A stretch of 64,000 bases of DNA from Bacteroidota bacterium (lineage in GTDB: Bacteria; Bacteroidota; Bacteroidia; Bacteroidales; Lentimicrobiaceae). The notes under the pieces were generated by a model. The model saw only the letters and a list, made by a program, of their open reading frames with translations, was not told where the DNA came from and did no database searches. A program made the translations under genes and the position numbers. Positions 43,529 to 53,066 of this stretch are shown piece after piece; within the stretch, counting starts at the first letter, position 1, and the number at the start of each line of letters is the position of its first letter. The DNA is taken from positions 186,001 to 250,000 of the forward strand of contig JAEZDY010000024.1 in the NCBI GenBank assembly GCA_023417935.1, given 5' to 3'.

Positions 43529-44410
43529 TCAATATTTCTTTATGATATTTCTTACCTGCGACACATAAGATTCACCGAATAGAATTACATGCACAAGAAG
43601 CGGGTATAGCTGATTTATCTCAATTCTTTGCTCCCATCCCTTGATCAAGGGATAGTAATCATTATAAACAGAATAGAATTTCTCTGGAAACCCACCAAAT
43701 AATCTGGTCATAGCTATATCCATTTCACGATGTCCATAATATATTGCAGGGTCAATTAATACAGGACGTCCTTGTTTGTTAACAATGATGTTTCCTGACC
43801 AAAGATCTCCATGGATTAAGGTAGGTTTCTCCTTTGGAATCAAATACTCCAGCTTATTAAATATACGCTCAAAATAATGGATATCGCTTGTTGATAATTG
43901 CCGGTTGTCCTTTGCTATTCTAATCAACGGTTCGAAACGCTCGTTTACCAGAAAGTATACCAGATCATTTGAAGTTTTGTTGCTCTGAAAGAGTGAACCA
44001 ATATAATTATCATGATCAAGGCCAAACAAATCACTCTGATTCCCATGAAGTGCTGCCAGCTGTTTCGCAAAAACCTCCCAATAGTCGTTAGTCTGACGAG
44101 CCGGCTGTTCGTATTCCATAAGCAGGTAGGAATAGGGTTCGCTAATTCCTGAAACCAGCACTTTAGGTACTGTAACTGCGTTTGTATTAGCAAGGATCTC
44201 AATACCCTTAAACTCCTTGTCAAACATTGAGGGGTACTTGTCTGCTATATTGTATTTCAGAAAGAACTCACCGCAAGATGTTGTAACTTTTACGGCTTCA
44301 TTAATAGATCCTCCAGATAACTTATTGGTATTAACTATATTACAATCTTCACTAAATTCATTTTGCAAGTACTTATTAATTGCCTCATAAAGCAAAGAAG
44401 GGAAAATCAT
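43529..44410 (-). CDS. Fructosamine kinase family protein
   Basis: A 293-residue kinase-like (APH fold) protein. Motifs are LSGGSINEAVKV (glycine-rich start), FFLKYN (ATP-site Lys), LIHGDLWSGN (catalytic Asp) and LIDPAIYYGHREMDIAM (metal Asp). Members phosphorylate protein-bound ketoamines or free ketosamines so that sugar adducts come off. Converges on lutB with 5 bp between. Substrate unknown; possibly ribulosamine repair, since rpiB is near (inference). Confidence 0.9.
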   Translation of the reverse strand: MIFPSLLYEAINKYLQNEFSEDCNIVNTNKLSGGSINEAVKVTTSCGEFFLKYNIADKYPSMFDKEFKGIEILANTNAVTVPKVLVSGISEPYSYLLMEYEQPARQTNDYWEVFAKQLAALHGNQSDLFGLDHDNYIGSLFQSNKTSNDLVYFLVNERFEPLIRIAKDNRQLSTSDIHYFERIFNKLEYLIPKEKPTLIHGDLWSGNIIVNKQGRPVLIDPAIYYGHREMDIAMTRLFGGFPEKFYSVYNDYYPLIKGWEQRIEINQLYPLLVHVILFGESYVSQVRNIIKKY

Positions 44411-44475
44411 AGCTTACATAAATAAATATCGTATTGAGACTGAGAAAATATCATTCAGTAAGGTTTTCAGTATCA

Positions 44476-44916
44476 TCAGAGGAGAGAATTATCTGTAGTT
44501 ACCTTTCTTCTTAATAACCTCTCCACAAAGAATAGGATGAATACTGAGCAGAAAATTGACAAGAATACTGATGAATCCCTTAAATAGTCGCTAAATGAAG
44601 ATATTTTTTCGAATACATTCATAGTAGTGCTCAGGAAGGTAACCAGGTTAACGGAATCCAATCTAAGGTTTATTTCCAGGAAAGGCCAAATGGCAAATAG
44701 TATAAGGGCAATGACTGCAATACCGGCTGCGATAGACGTGTAAGCCCAAAGCATTTGTTTTCTATATGTTTCTGGCTCTAATTCAGGTTCAACACTCGCG
44801 TATATTTGATTCATAACATCAGAGGTGAAATCCCCTGAAAGGTTTTCATACGGTAATTTTGGAATCATCCTTTCAAGGAATGGATCTTTTATTATATCGT
44901 CTGTTGGTGTTTCCAT
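44476..44916 (-). CDS. Membrane protein paired with an ECF sigma factor
   Basis: Unrecognised family. The 146 residues have a soluble N-terminal part (DPFLERMIPKLPYENLSGDFTSDVMNQIYASVEPE), then a membrane helix (about 53-75) and a second near the C-terminus (about 115-133). It begins 10 bp after the sigma-factor gene. The arrangement and topology fit an anti-sigma factor, but the usual zinc-binding HxxxCxxC motif is absent. Assigned by position only. Confidence 0.7.
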   Translation of the reverse strand: METPTDDIIKDPFLERMIPKLPYENLSGDFTSDVMNQIYASVEPELEPETYRKQMLWAYTSIAAGIAVIALILFAIWPFLEINLRLDSVNLVTFLSTTMNVFEKISSFSDYLRDSSVFLSIFCSVFILFFVERLLRRKVTTDNSLL

Positions 44917-44926
44917 CTTTTAAATT

Positions 44927-45505
44927 TTAAATTCCTTTCCTCACTTGCGTCTTACTCATTTGGCTGTGCATATTTGCATACATCTTTTTACGTATTCGGT
45001 GCAGTCTCACTTTTACATTAGAGTCGCTTAGGCCTGTAACAGTAGATATTTCTTCCACACTTTGCTGGTTAAAGTAAAACAGGTTAATAAGCAATTGTTC
45101 ATCAGAATTCAAATCAGCGATTGCATTATTTAAAAAATTTAACTTTTCACCTTCTTCCATTTCGTCGAGATTCTCCTGTACTGCTTCAATACTAAAGTTC
45201 TCTATAACATAATCATCAATAGCAGAAGTGATAATTGTTTTCTTCCTGGTTTTTGAAACAGCTGTATTATATGCAATCCTAAACAGCCAGGTTGAAAATT
45301 TTGATTCATTCTTAAAAGTACTCAAGCCATGATATGCTTTAAGGAATGAATCTTGTGTTATCTCTTCTGCAACTTCATTGTTTTTAACGATCTTGACCAC
45401 CATTGAAAAAACAAGATGCTTGTAATTATCCACCAGCACTCTGAATGCAGCAGTGTTTCCATTCAGCACCTGGTGAATTATATTAAGCTCGTTTTTCAAT
45501 TCCAT
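44927..45505 (-). CDS. RNA polymerase ECF sigma factor
   Basis: A 192-residue sigma-70-family protein with region 2 (FRVLVDNYKHLVFSMVVKIVKNNEVAEEITQDSFLKAYHGLSTFKNESKFSTWLFRIAYN-type) and region 4 (LSDEQLLINLFYF-type, VEEISTVTGLSDSNVKVRLHRIRKKM). Another ATG lies three codons upstream (45514); MELKNELN resembles the family start better. It is followed by a membrane protein gene that may be its anti-sigma factor. Its targets cannot be read here; the STN-type TonB receptor at 13 kb is not near enough to assume a link. Confidence 0.92.
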   Translation of the reverse strand: MELKNELNIIHQVLNGNTAAFRVLVDNYKHLVFSMVVKIVKNNEVAEEITQDSFLKAYHGLSTFKNESKFSTWLFRIAYNTAVSKTRKKTIITSAIDDYVIENFSIEAVQENLDEMEEGEKLNFLNNAIADLNSDEQLLINLFYFNQQSVEEISTVTGLSDSNVKVRLHRIRKKMYANMHSQMSKTQVRKGI

Positions 45506-45676
45506 TCTGATCATTAGACGAAAAAAGTGTTTATTGGTTACACATTCACTAATTAACCATGCAAAACTGATTGGAAAAACTATTTACCATTAACAAAAGT
45601 AAATAATAATAATCTTGTAACCTTCTGAAAATTACAGCGTCAAAAGGTCAAATAAAACACTTTAAAGATTTGCTAT

Positions 45677-46039
45677 ATGAACGACTTCATGGTTCCCCTA
45701 TCAATCTTCGCCACAATATATGGCATAGTTTATTTATCAATCCGCAGAAAGGAAAGGATGGCCTTGCTTGAAAGAGGGCTTGACCCCCGTAGTTTTGAAA
45801 GACCTGATAATAATTTTTCTACTCTTAAATACGGACTTTTGTTAACAGGAGTTGGCCTTGGAATATTAACAGCTAACATTATTGTTACAATTGGAGCTAT
45901 GGATAGTGAGCCGGCTTACTTTTCTTTTATAACACTTTTTGGTGGAATAGCCTTGATTCTTGATTATGTAATTGAAAAAGTGATCATTAAGAAGCAGCAA
46001 AACCAAAGGCAGCAAACACAGGTGTACCAGGAGCAATAA
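45677..46039 (+). CDS. DUF6249 membrane protein
   Basis: A 120-residue protein with three hydrophobic segments (about 3-21, 50-72, 80-101) and the ERMALLERGLDP motif after the first, typical of DUF6249 proteins in Bacteroidota. These are often found next to ECF sigma genes, as here (divergent). The tail KKQQNQRQQTQVYQEQ is polar. Function unknown. Confidence 0.85.
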   Translation: MNDFMVPLSIFATIYGIVYLSIRRKERMALLERGLDPRSFERPDNNFSTLKYGLLLTGVGLGILTANIIVTIGAMDSEPAYFSFITLFGGIALILDYVIEKVIIKKQQNQRQQTQVYQEQ

Positions 46040-46135
46040 TTAATAGGTAATACTGTTCACAGCATAAGTTTCAAAGAAATGCTTAACAATACAGGGGTTT
46101 AACAATTATCAACCTGCAAGGCTCCAGAGGTTCTA

Positions 46136-46696
46136 CTAAAATTTGAAGGTTTCAATACAAGTATGTATTGGGCCTTCTTTTTTTAGTTCACTATTGAAAA
46201 GTGAGAACTCAGTGACCTTTTGTTGCAAAAGTTTAGTATTACTGAAGCGGTCCATGATTTGTTGGAAAAACTGCTTATCCCTTATTTCCTTTATTCTGCC
46301 AATAGTCAAATGAGGTACAAAGTTCTGTCTGTCGGCATAATACTCTACATCAGCCAGTGCATTAGTAATACCTGCATGAAGATCGAGTAGTTGTTGGCTT
46401 TCTCTAATACCAAACCATATTACCCGGGGATCGTACCTGCTACCAAAAATGCCGGTATTCTCAAGAGTGAGATCAAAAGGTAAGATGCCCTCTTTAGCTT
46501 TTTCAAGAGCTGCCGTAATTAGAGGAACCTCGTCAGGGTTTGTATCACCAAAAAACCTCAGAGTAATATGCATATTATGCAGATCCACCCATTTAATAAT
46601 ATTGTAATCCAATGCTTGCCGCAATCCATTGTAAACCATTGTGAAGTTTTCATCGGGTACAATGTTAATAGCAGCAAAAAGGCGTAAACTATTCAT
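46136..46696 (-). CDS. thpR: RNA 2',3'-cyclic phosphodiesterase
   Basis: A 186-residue member of the 2H phosphoesterase family. The two HxT motifs are His43-Ile-Thr45 (HITLRFFG) and His129-Leu-Thr131 (HLTIGR). It opens RNA 2',3'-cyclic phosphates in known members. Length and spacing are standard. Upstream of it, divergent, lies the tRNA-Ala gene. Confidence 0.92.
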   Translation of the reverse strand: MNSLRLFAAINIVPDENFTMVYNGLRQALDYNIIKWVDLHNMHITLRFFGDTNPDEVPLITAALEKAKEGILPFDLTLENTGIFGSRYDPRVIWFGIRESQQLLDLHAGITNALADVEYYADRQNFVPHLTIGRIKEIRDKQFFQQIMDRFSNTKLLQQKVTEFSLFNSELKKEGPIHTCIETFKF

Positions 46697-46770
46697 GGTT
46701 ATTCTTAAATCGGTTGCAAATATCAGAATAAGTTGACAAAAAAATGTTCGTTTTCTAAAAGAAAATTAGC

Positions 46771-46778
46771 TACTTTTG
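46771..46778 (+). promoter_or_regulatory. -7 box of tRNA-Ala
   Basis: TACTTTTG followed by CA, exact TAnnTTTG, 20 bp before the tRNA. A TTCG at about 21 bp upstream may be a weak -33 element. Confidence 0.6.
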
Positions 46779-46798
46779 CAATCCCATATTGATAATAC

Positions 46799-46872
46799 GG
46801 GGCGTTAGCTCAGTTGGCTAGAGCGTTAGACTGGCAGTCTAAAGGTCAGGGGTTCGACTCCCCTACGCTCCA
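46799..46872 (+). tRNA. tRNA-Ala (anticodon GGC)
   Basis: A 74-nt cloverleaf. The acceptor stem GGGGCGT/ACGCTCC contains the G3-U70 pair that marks tRNA-Ala. The anticodon stem TTAGA/TCTAA holds loop CTGGCAG, anticodon GGC at 34-36. The T arm has GGTTCGACTCC-type sequence. CCA is not encoded (the gene is followed by CAAAA). It ends in a perfect hairpin terminator. Confidence 0.96.
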
Positions 46873-46874
46873 CA

Positions 46875-46909
46875 AAAAAGCCTGTAAATTGTACATTTAC
46901 AGGCTTTTT
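46875..46909. terminator. Bidirectional terminator between tRNA-Ala and tatA
   Basis: Perfect 15-bp stem AAAAAGCCTGTAAAT / ATTTACAGGCTTTTT with a 5-nt loop. It carries T runs in both directions and touches the tatA stop codon, so it serves both converging genes. Confidence 0.88.
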
Positions 46910-47098
46910 CTATTTTTCTTTCTCTTTAGATTCAACATCGGTTTTCTCAGCCATTCCATCTTTGAATTCTTTGATTCCCTTGCCAAGGCCCTTCATCAAT
47001 TCTGGAATTTTTTTACCCCCAAATAGAAGTAAGACTACAGCAATTATCGCTATAGCTTGCCATGGTCCAATCATACCTGATAAAATAAATGATGTCAT
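46910..47098 (-). CDS. tatA: Twin-arginine translocase subunit TatA/E
   Basis: Forms the pore part of the Tat system. A 62-residue protein with one N-terminal helix (about 8-26, [23 protein letters not shown]), the conserved [21 protein letters not shown] amphipathic helix and a charged tail. Typical for the family. No tatC is next to it. Confidence 0.93.
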   Translation of the reverse strand: MTSFILSGMIGPWQAIAIIAVVLLLFGGKKIPELMKGLGKGIKEFKDGMAEKTDVESKEKEK

Positions 47099-47168
47099 GT
47101 TATATGGTATTTAGTTTTTAGCAAAAATAGTCATTTCGAGGATGCTCCCGATAAAGTTAACTGATTAA

Positions 47169-48392
47169 TTATCGGGACTTAACAATCCAGGCTTCGGGGT
47201 TTTGAAGTACCTTACCTTTCCATAGTTCAAAGTGAAGTTTTGTTCGTCCTGTTTCATCAGTTTCAATAACTCCGAGTTTCTGTTTGGTTGTAACCTTATC
47301 GCCCTTTTTAACAAATAGCTGCCCAAGGTTTGAATATACAGTCAGGAATTCACCGTGCCTTATGATGATCACATTATTATAATTTGGTAATGTCATGGTA
47401 GATGTAACTTCACCTTCAAATACTGACCGTGCAACGGAACCACCTGAAGTAGTGATATCAACTCCATTATTTTTTGTTTTAATTCCTTTGAGAACAGGAT
47501 GTGGATGTTCACCAAACGTAGCAGATATAACTCCTCTCTCAGTAGGCCATGGTAAATTGCCTTTGTTACCAGCAAAACTTGTGGAAAGCTTCATCTCTGT
47601 AGGCGTCAACCCAAAAGCATTATCAGGTGTTGGTTTAGTACCAGTTTTACGGGCCACTTCGCGTGCTTTGCGCAGTTCTTCAGCAATTATATCTTCTATT
47701 GCTTTTTGCAACTTCTTTGCAGCTTTCTCATTTTCCCTAATCTTCTTTAGTAATTCCCTTTCTTTTTGTGATAGCTTTCTTACTGTTTGATCCTGCTCGT
47801 TTTTTTCCTTCGATAGTTTTTGCTTTTCATCCTCTTCCAATGCCTTGAGTGAGAGCTTTTCAGCTTTCTGTTTCTTCAACAATTCTAGTTTACCGGTTAA
47901 AACCTCCTGGGTTTCAGTAATAACCCGCACTTGGTTTTTTCTGTAACTACTGTACTGCTGAAAGTATTTCAACCTTTGATATGCCTGGTTAAAGCTCTCA
48001 GCTGAAAAAACAAACATGAGTCTGGAATATGAGCTTCTATTCTTTTGCGAATAATATATCATTTTAGCATACTCCTCTTTAAGCCTTTTGATGTTATCCC
48101 TCAATTCAGCAATTGTATCATTGGTATGTTTGATCTTTGCATCAATAGCTTTAACTTCATTACTTATTGCATTAATTAATTCCTGCCGTTTTGAAATTTT
48201 CTTATTCAGCAACAGTAGTTCATTCAATGATGCTTGTTTTGTTTTCTTTGTTTCCGATAAAAGTTTATTTGTGTACGAGATCTCTTCTTCGATCTTCGCT
48301 TTACGGGCTTGTAATTGACTTTTCTTGTCCTGAGCATTGAGTTGTGGAGCAAAGAAGCTAAGGAGAAGAAATAAAAGTAAATGTTTTAGCAA
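47169..48392 (-). CDS. EnvC-like murein hydrolase activator (degenerate M23 domain)
   Basis: Signal peptide, then a long coiled coil (about 25-250) and a C-terminal LytM/M23 domain (about 290-405), the EnvC layout. The LytM domain lacks its zinc ligands: NNGVDI for HxGxD, YSNLG where a His is usual, and KLHFELW for HLHFE. It therefore probably activates amidases at division rather than cutting peptidoglycan. Start: I favour the TTG at 48392 (gives MLKHLLLFLLLSFFAPQLNAQ); ATGs at 48458 and 48497 are longer and overlap the DUF4292 gene. 407 residues with this start. Confidence 0.88.
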   Translation of the reverse strand: MLKHLLLFLLLSFFAPQLNAQDKKSQLQARKAKIEEEISYTNKLLSETKKTKQASLNELLLLNKKISKRQELINAISNEVKAIDAKIKHTNDTIAELRDNIKRLKEEYAKMIYYSQKNRSSYSRLMFVFSAESFNQAYQRLKYFQQYSSYRKNQVRVITETQEVLTGKLELLKKQKAEKLSLKALEEDEKQKLSKEKNEQDQTVRKLSQKERELLKKIRENEKAAKKLQKAIEDIIAEELRKAREVARKTGTKPTPDNAFGLTPTEMKLSTSFAGNKGNLPWPTERGVISATFGEHPHPVLKGIKTKNNGVDITTSGGSVARSVFEGEVTSTMTLPNYNNVIIIRHGEFLTVYSNLGQLFVKKGDKVTTKQKLGVIETDETGRTKLHFELWKGKVLQNPEAWIVKSR

Positions 48393-48435
48393 ATGTCGTA
48401 CTGCAAAAGCAGCAATAACATTTAATGATGGTAGT

Positions 48436-49263
48436 TTATAAATTGTTAAGCCTGGCATACTTTTCAGGAATCTTAAAAGGGAAGTTAAGGGAATCACTCA
48501 TTGTAATCTTTGAATAATTGATGTCAATTGAAGTCTTTTTATCAATCGTTTCAACATCAAAGATAATATTTACAGGAACAAGTTGACCGTCAATGTTTTC
48601 ATGTGCGTATTTTGCTTCAGCTTTCCGGCCATTGGGCGTTACTTCCCTTACCATGATTCTTGATATTTTAAAATTATCAGGATTCAGCCAAATATGTTGT
48701 ATCGGTATATTGATTTCACTATTATTTTTTACAAATTTCTTAAGTTTACGCCTGTTGGTGGTTACAAGCTTGTAATCCATATTATCAATGCCGCTTTTAA
48801 AAGATGTATTTTCGTAACGTGAGAAATCATTTCCCGTAAGAAATGATTGGAGCATGTCATAATCCAGGGTACTGTTAATAATTCTGTTGATATTATCAAA
48901 TGAGCCTGCGAAGTATGAATTTTCCATTCTATTCATATACCAGATTGAGTCATTTGAGATGAGAAATCGTACCATTTCAATACCCATAAGCGGCGATACT
49001 GAGATCCAGATCAAACTGTCTTTTTTAATGCGTATCTGTCCGGTTATTTGAGTTTCTTTTTTGTCCTGTATGAATCTGGCGCTGAAGCGAGCTGAGAAGT
49101 TTTGATATTGAAGCTCGTTTGCTTTCAGGTTATTAAAAAGAAACTCTGAGCCTTGTTCCTTAAGCGGTTCCTTAATTGTTCTTCTCTGCGTGCTGCATGA
49201 TGTCACAATCAGTGCACTTAATATAAATAAAATGAGAAAAAACGAGTGTGAGGATCTATTCAT
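48436..49263 (-). CDS. DUF4292 lipoprotein
   Basis: A 275-residue lipoprotein with lipobox IVTSC after a short hydrophobic lead. The body fits DUF4292: FSARFSARFIQDKKETQITGQIRIKKDSLIWISVSPLMGIE, a LolA/LolB-like pattern, suggesting an outer-membrane lipid or lipoprotein handling role; not proven. ATG 49263 gives the normal lead MNRSSHSFF; one four codons earlier exists. It overlaps the TPR gene by 8 bp. Confidence 0.88.
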   Translation of the reverse strand: MNRSSHSFFLILFILSALIVTSCSTQRRTIKEPLKEQGSEFLFNNLKANELQYQNFSARFSARFIQDKKETQITGQIRIKKDSLIWISVSPLMGIEMVRFLISNDSIWYMNRMENSYFAGSFDNINRIINSTLDYDMLQSFLTGNDFSRYENTSFKSGIDNMDYKLVTTNRRKLKKFVKNNSEINIPIQHIWLNPDNFKISRIMVREVTPNGRKAEAKYAHENIDGQLVPVNIIFDVETIDKKTSIDINYSKITMSDSLNFPFKIPEKYARLNNL

Positions 49264-50998
49264 AAAGCATGCCATCTTTTATCTTCATTGGTAGTGAATC
49301 TGATGCTTTACCAGCCTCAAGTGCCTTTTTCCACCATTGCATGGCTTCATCTTTCCTATTAAGCTTATACAGGATATCACCATAGTGCTCCAGCTCGGTG
49401 CCTGAAGGATTTTGTTCGAGTTTTAATGCTTTTTCCATCTGTAGCAAAGCTTCAGCAAATAACCCCTTTTTATATAATACCCATGCATAAGTGTCAAGGA
49501 AGGTCGCATTATCCGGCGATAACTCATTAGCCTTCAGTGCCATTCTTTCTGCTTTTTCCAGATCTTTATTATCAAGTGATAAATAATAAGCATAGTTATT
49601 CATCACCAAAGAATTATCAGGATTATACTTCAATGCATTTTCGTAGTAATTATATGCTTCTGAGTTTCTTTTAAGCTTATACAGTGCATCACCATACATG
49701 CTAAGAAAATCAGACATTAGTTGATTATTGTTGAAAACCAATTTCATCCCTGTATTGAGAGATGATATAGCTTGATCAGGTTCTTCTAGCATAATATGTG
49801 CTACCGCGTTAAAATAATACGGCATAGGTTGTACAGGAAATAAATCAATTACCTCCTTGCTGACAATAACCAAACTATCATACTTTTCCATCAAGGCAGT
49901 CAGTCGCATAATATTTTCCCACACTTCATACTTTCCAGGATCAAGCTCACTTACTTTCCTGAACAAATCAAGTGACTCAGGGTACCGTTCCCTCATAGCC
50001 AGCATTTGTGCTCTGAAAGCAAGTACCTGTGGATCATAAGGATGCTGCTCAACCAAAATTCCCGACAATTCTATGATATCATCCTCAATACCATCGTAGT
50101 TTCCCGTCTGTGAATAATATGTACCCATTATCTGCATTTTAGTACCAGCATCGAGGTACTGATTTGCAAATCCTTTTTTAAGAGCTTCAGTTGATTTCTT
50201 CAAATTACCTTGCTTCCTGTAATAATCTGCCAGCGAAATATTAATATATGGGTTCTCAGGCTCTATAGAGAGGATTTTCTCATAAGTTGACAAGGCATCT
50301 TCTTCCATTCCATTCATCATATAATATTCAGCCAACAATGATTGAATGCGGCTATCCCACTCATTAGCAGCGGCAAGCTTTTCTATCTCCTCCAGTGCTT
50401 TTTTCTTCTTGCCCTCAGCCACATAAATATGGTGCTTCCGCAATGAAATCTCTTCAGAAATTCCATCATTACGTTCAATAAGATCAAGGATTTTTAGGGC
50501 ATCCTGAGGTTTGCCTACTTTTATATATAGGTTGGCAAGTTCCATCGAATTCGACCTGTCAGAAGGATCTTTTTTATGCAGCTTTTCAAAAATCTGTAAT
50601 GCTTCCTGGAATTGGCTATTCTGATTATACAGGTTAGCTAATGTAATGCTATACCATTCATTGTCAGGATTCAATTCATAAGCTTTGGCTATATTTGCTA
50701 TAGAACTTTTAATGTCCCTCGCTTTATAATATAGTAGTCCAATTTCATACCATGAGGCATCATGTGAGGGGTCAATCTCAGTAACTTTGGTAAAAAGGTG
50801 CAAGGCTTCTCCTGGATTATCAGTGATCTTTGCCTTGTTGGCATCAAAGAAAAGTGATTCTACTTTTTTTGTATCCCTGAATAAACGCGCTTGTTCTTTT
50901 GTTACCAGTTCTTCTCCCCCTTCAGGCAGTTCCTGAGCTATAATAGCAAAAGGTGCCAAAAGTAAAATAGTAAGCTTTAATATTTTGATAAGTTTCAT
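49256..50998 (-). CDS. Exported tetratricopeptide repeat protein
   Basis: A 580-residue periplasmic TPR protein with a signal peptide (1-21, LLAPFAIIAQ). Repeats of 34 residues run almost from end to end (for example DASWYEIGLLYYKARDIKSSIANIAKAYELNPDN), at least twelve units. No enzymatic domain. Together with dut, DUF4292 and the EnvC-like gene it forms a conserved Bacteroidota order; envelope biogenesis is likely but unproven. Confidence 0.9.
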   Translation of the reverse strand: MKLIKILKLTILLLAPFAIIAQELPEGGEELVTKEQARLFRDTKKVESLFFDANKAKITDNPGEALHLFTKVTEIDPSHDASWYEIGLLYYKARDIKSSIANIAKAYELNPDNEWYSITLANLYNQNSQFQEALQIFEKLHKKDPSDRSNSMELANLYIKVGKPQDALKILDLIERNDGISEEISLRKHHIYVAEGKKKKALEEIEKLAAANEWDSRIQSLLAEYYMMNGMEEDALSTYEKILSIEPENPYINISLADYYRKQGNLKKSTEALKKGFANQYLDAGTKMQIMGTYYSQTGNYDGIEDDIIELSGILVEQHPYDPQVLAFRAQMLAMRERYPESLDLFRKVSELDPGKYEVWENIMRLTALMEKYDSLVIVSKEVIDLFPVQPMPYYFNAVAHIMLEEPDQAISSLNTGMKLVFNNNQLMSDFLSMYGDALYKLKRNSEAYNYYENALKYNPDNSLVMNNYAYYLSLDNKDLEKAERMALKANELSPDNATFLDTYAWVLYKKGLFAEALLQMEKALKLEQNPSGTELEHYGDILYKLNRKDEAMQWWKKALEAGKASDSLPMKIKDGMLYE

Positions 50999-51025
50999 TA
51001 TTCAATTTTAAAATGCCGTGTATTT

Positions 51026-51460
51026 TTATTTTAACCCCGTATGACCAAAACCGCCTTTTCCTCGTTCTGACTCATTCAGGTTCTCACTTTGAACCCATTC
51101 TGCTTTTTCATGTCGTGCGATAATCATTTGTGCAATTCTATCACCATGGTTTATAATAAAAGGCTGTGCAGAAAGGTTAACAAGAATTACTTTAACTTCC
51201 CCTCTATAGTCTGCATCAATTGTGCCCGGTGAGTTAAGAACTGTAATTCCGGATTTTGCAGCCAATCCACTTCGAGGCCTCACCTGAGCTTCATAACCCT
51301 CTGGTATTTCAATGAACAATCCGGTTGGAATAATAGCTCGTTCCAAAGGATTCATTGTTACAGGTTCTTCAAGGTTTGCCCTTATATCCATTCCCGCTGA
51401 ATGGGTGGTTTCGTATGCCGGGTTAATGTTTGATGACTTATTGACTATCCTTACTTGCAT
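51026..51460 (-). CDS. dut: dUTP diphosphatase
   Basis: Hydrolyses dUTP to dUMP. The 144-residue trimeric type has motif 1 [10 protein letters not shown], motif 2 [11 protein letters not shown], motif 3 [17 protein letters not shown] with the catalytic Asp, motif 4 GDRIAQMII and motif 5 [10 protein letters not shown]. First in the minus-strand set dut-TPR-DUF4292-EnvC. Confidence 0.97.
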   Translation of the reverse strand: MQVRIVNKSSNINPAYETTHSAGMDIRANLEEPVTMNPLERAIIPTGLFIEIPEGYEAQVRPRSGLAAKSGITVLNSPGTIDADYRGEVKVILVNLSAQPFIINHGDRIAQMIIARHEKAEWVQSENLNESERGKGGFGHTGLK

Positions 51461-51584
51461 AAAAATCCTTATTATTAATACTAACGGATTACCCTCTACT
51501 TTAATTTCGCAAAATTAAACATTAAAATTTAAACCATTTATCTTTAGTTAGACAGCACCATTAATGGCCAGATACAAAGCGATA

Positions 51585-53066
51585 CTATACCGACCTCAGG
51601 TGAATTATTTTCTTTTTCTCAACCAGATATACAAATAGCATAAAACTCAGCAGCATCAGGCTATTCAAACCAATCTCTAAAAATTTGTCAAGTCGGGCTG
51701 TTGCAAAGGATAATATATAAATAGTCATTGTTACCAGTGTATATAAGCCAGCCCCCTTTAAGTTGTAATTAACAGGATAAAATATTCTTCCAAAATACCA
51801 CGAAACAACCATCATAAAGGCATAGCATACAAACGTAGCCCAGGCCGCACCCATATAACCCAACACTGGTATTAGCAATACGTTCAGGATTATGGTAAGT
51901 GCTGCCCCGGTTAATGAGATTAAAGCACCCGATCTTGTGCGGTCAGTTAATTTAAACCAAATGCTTAAGTTGTAAAAGACTCCAAGAAACAAGTTTGCAA
52001 GCAATAGTATCGGGATTACAGCCGCACCTTCTCTGAATTCACTCCCGATAAAAAGTATAACTATATCTATGTTCAGCATTATCATCAGGAAGATAAAAAG
52101 GCAAACGATAATAAAATAGTGCATAAGACGTGCATAGGTAACCTGTGGTTCCTTAGTGGTGGAGTGGGCAAAAAAGAATGGCTCCGCTGCATAACGGTAA
52201 GTTTGGATAAAGAGGGTCATTAGGATTGATACTTTGTAGCAGGCCCCATAAATACCAAGTTGAGCCATGGCATCACTGCCCGGAAGAAGGTGTTTTAGTA
52301 TCACCCGATCGAAAGTCTCATTTATAACTCCTGCGAATCCAAAAATGAGTAGTGGCCAACTATAGCTTAACATCTTCTTCAGGAGGTTGAGATCGGGTAT
52401 CAGTTTAACTTTGAGAATATCAGGCACCAGCATGGCCAGAGTCAATAAGCTGGCAACAAGATTTGAAATGAAGATGTAACCCACACCAATGGAAGGATTA
52501 TAAAATGTACGCAATAAATATGAATGTGAAGCTTCCGGGTTTTTATCCAGAATCATAGGAATGAAAACTATAAACAGGAGATTCAGAGCTATGTTGGTTA
52601 CTATGTTTGTTATTTTGATGATCGCAAACCTGATAGGTCTGTTAATCAACCTAAGATTGGCATAGGGTATGCTACTCAGCGCATCGGCTGCAAGTATCAG
52701 TGCAAACCATTTTATATACTCCTCATTTTGCTGATAACCCATTGCAAATGCAATAGAGGGAGCGGTTAAAAAAACCATCAGCGTGAAAAAAGTTGAAGTT
52801 GATAAAAGCGTCAATAACGAGGTACTATAAACTTTATCTTTAAACTCAGAAGTTGTTGAGAATCTAAAGAACGCCGTTTCCATACCATAGGTGAGTAAAA
52901 CGAAAGCAAATGCCACGTAGGCATATATTTCAGTTACCACTCCATATTCGGCCGGGGCAAACACTCTGGTATAAAGAGGAACCAACAGATAATTCAATAG
53001 CCTTCCTGCTATAGTGGGTAAACCATAGATTACTGTTTGTCCAGCGAGTTTCTTAAAAGGGTTCAA
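51585..53066 (-). CDS. Polysaccharide flippase (MOP superfamily, Wzx-like)
   Basis: A 493-residue inner-membrane protein with about 12-14 membrane helices and the MATE/Wzx opening KKLAGQTVIYGLPTIAGRLLNYLLVPLYTRVFAPAEYGVVTEIYAYVAF-type first two helices. Such proteins flip undecaprenyl-linked sugars. No glycosyltransferases are adjacent, so this is a stand-alone copy as usual in this synteny. Overlaps the end of the histidine kinase gene by 4 bp. Confidence 0.9.
   Translation of the reverse strand: MNPFKKLAGQTVIYGLPTIAGRLLNYLLVPLYTRVFAPAEYGVVTEIYAYVAFAFVLLTYGMETAFFRFSTTSEFKDKVYSTSLLTLLSTSTFFTLMVFLTAPSIAFAMGYQQNEEYIKWFALILAADALSSIPYANLRLINRPIRFAIIKITNIVTNIALNLLFIVFIPMILDKNPEASHSYLLRTFYNPSIGVGYIFISNLVASLLTLAMLVPDILKVKLIPDLNLLKKMLSYSWPLLIFGFAGVINETFDRVILKHLLPGSDAMAQLGIYGACYKVSILMTLFIQTYRYAAEPFFFAHSTTKEPQVTYARLMHYFIIVCLFIFLMIMLNIDIVILFIGSEFREGAAVIPILLLANLFLGVFYNLSIWFKLTDRTRSGALISLTGAALTIILNVLLIPVLGYMGAAWATFVCYAFMMVVSWYFGRIFYPVNYNLKGAGLYTLVTMTIYILSFATARLDKFLEIGLNSLMLLSFMLFVYLVEKKKIIHLRSV

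Noticed and set aside
47146..47177. Hairpin TCCCGATAA/TTATCGGGA over the EnvC-like stop as a terminator
   Set aside because: The loop is 14 nt and no T run follows on the minus strand, so a terminator cannot be claimed.
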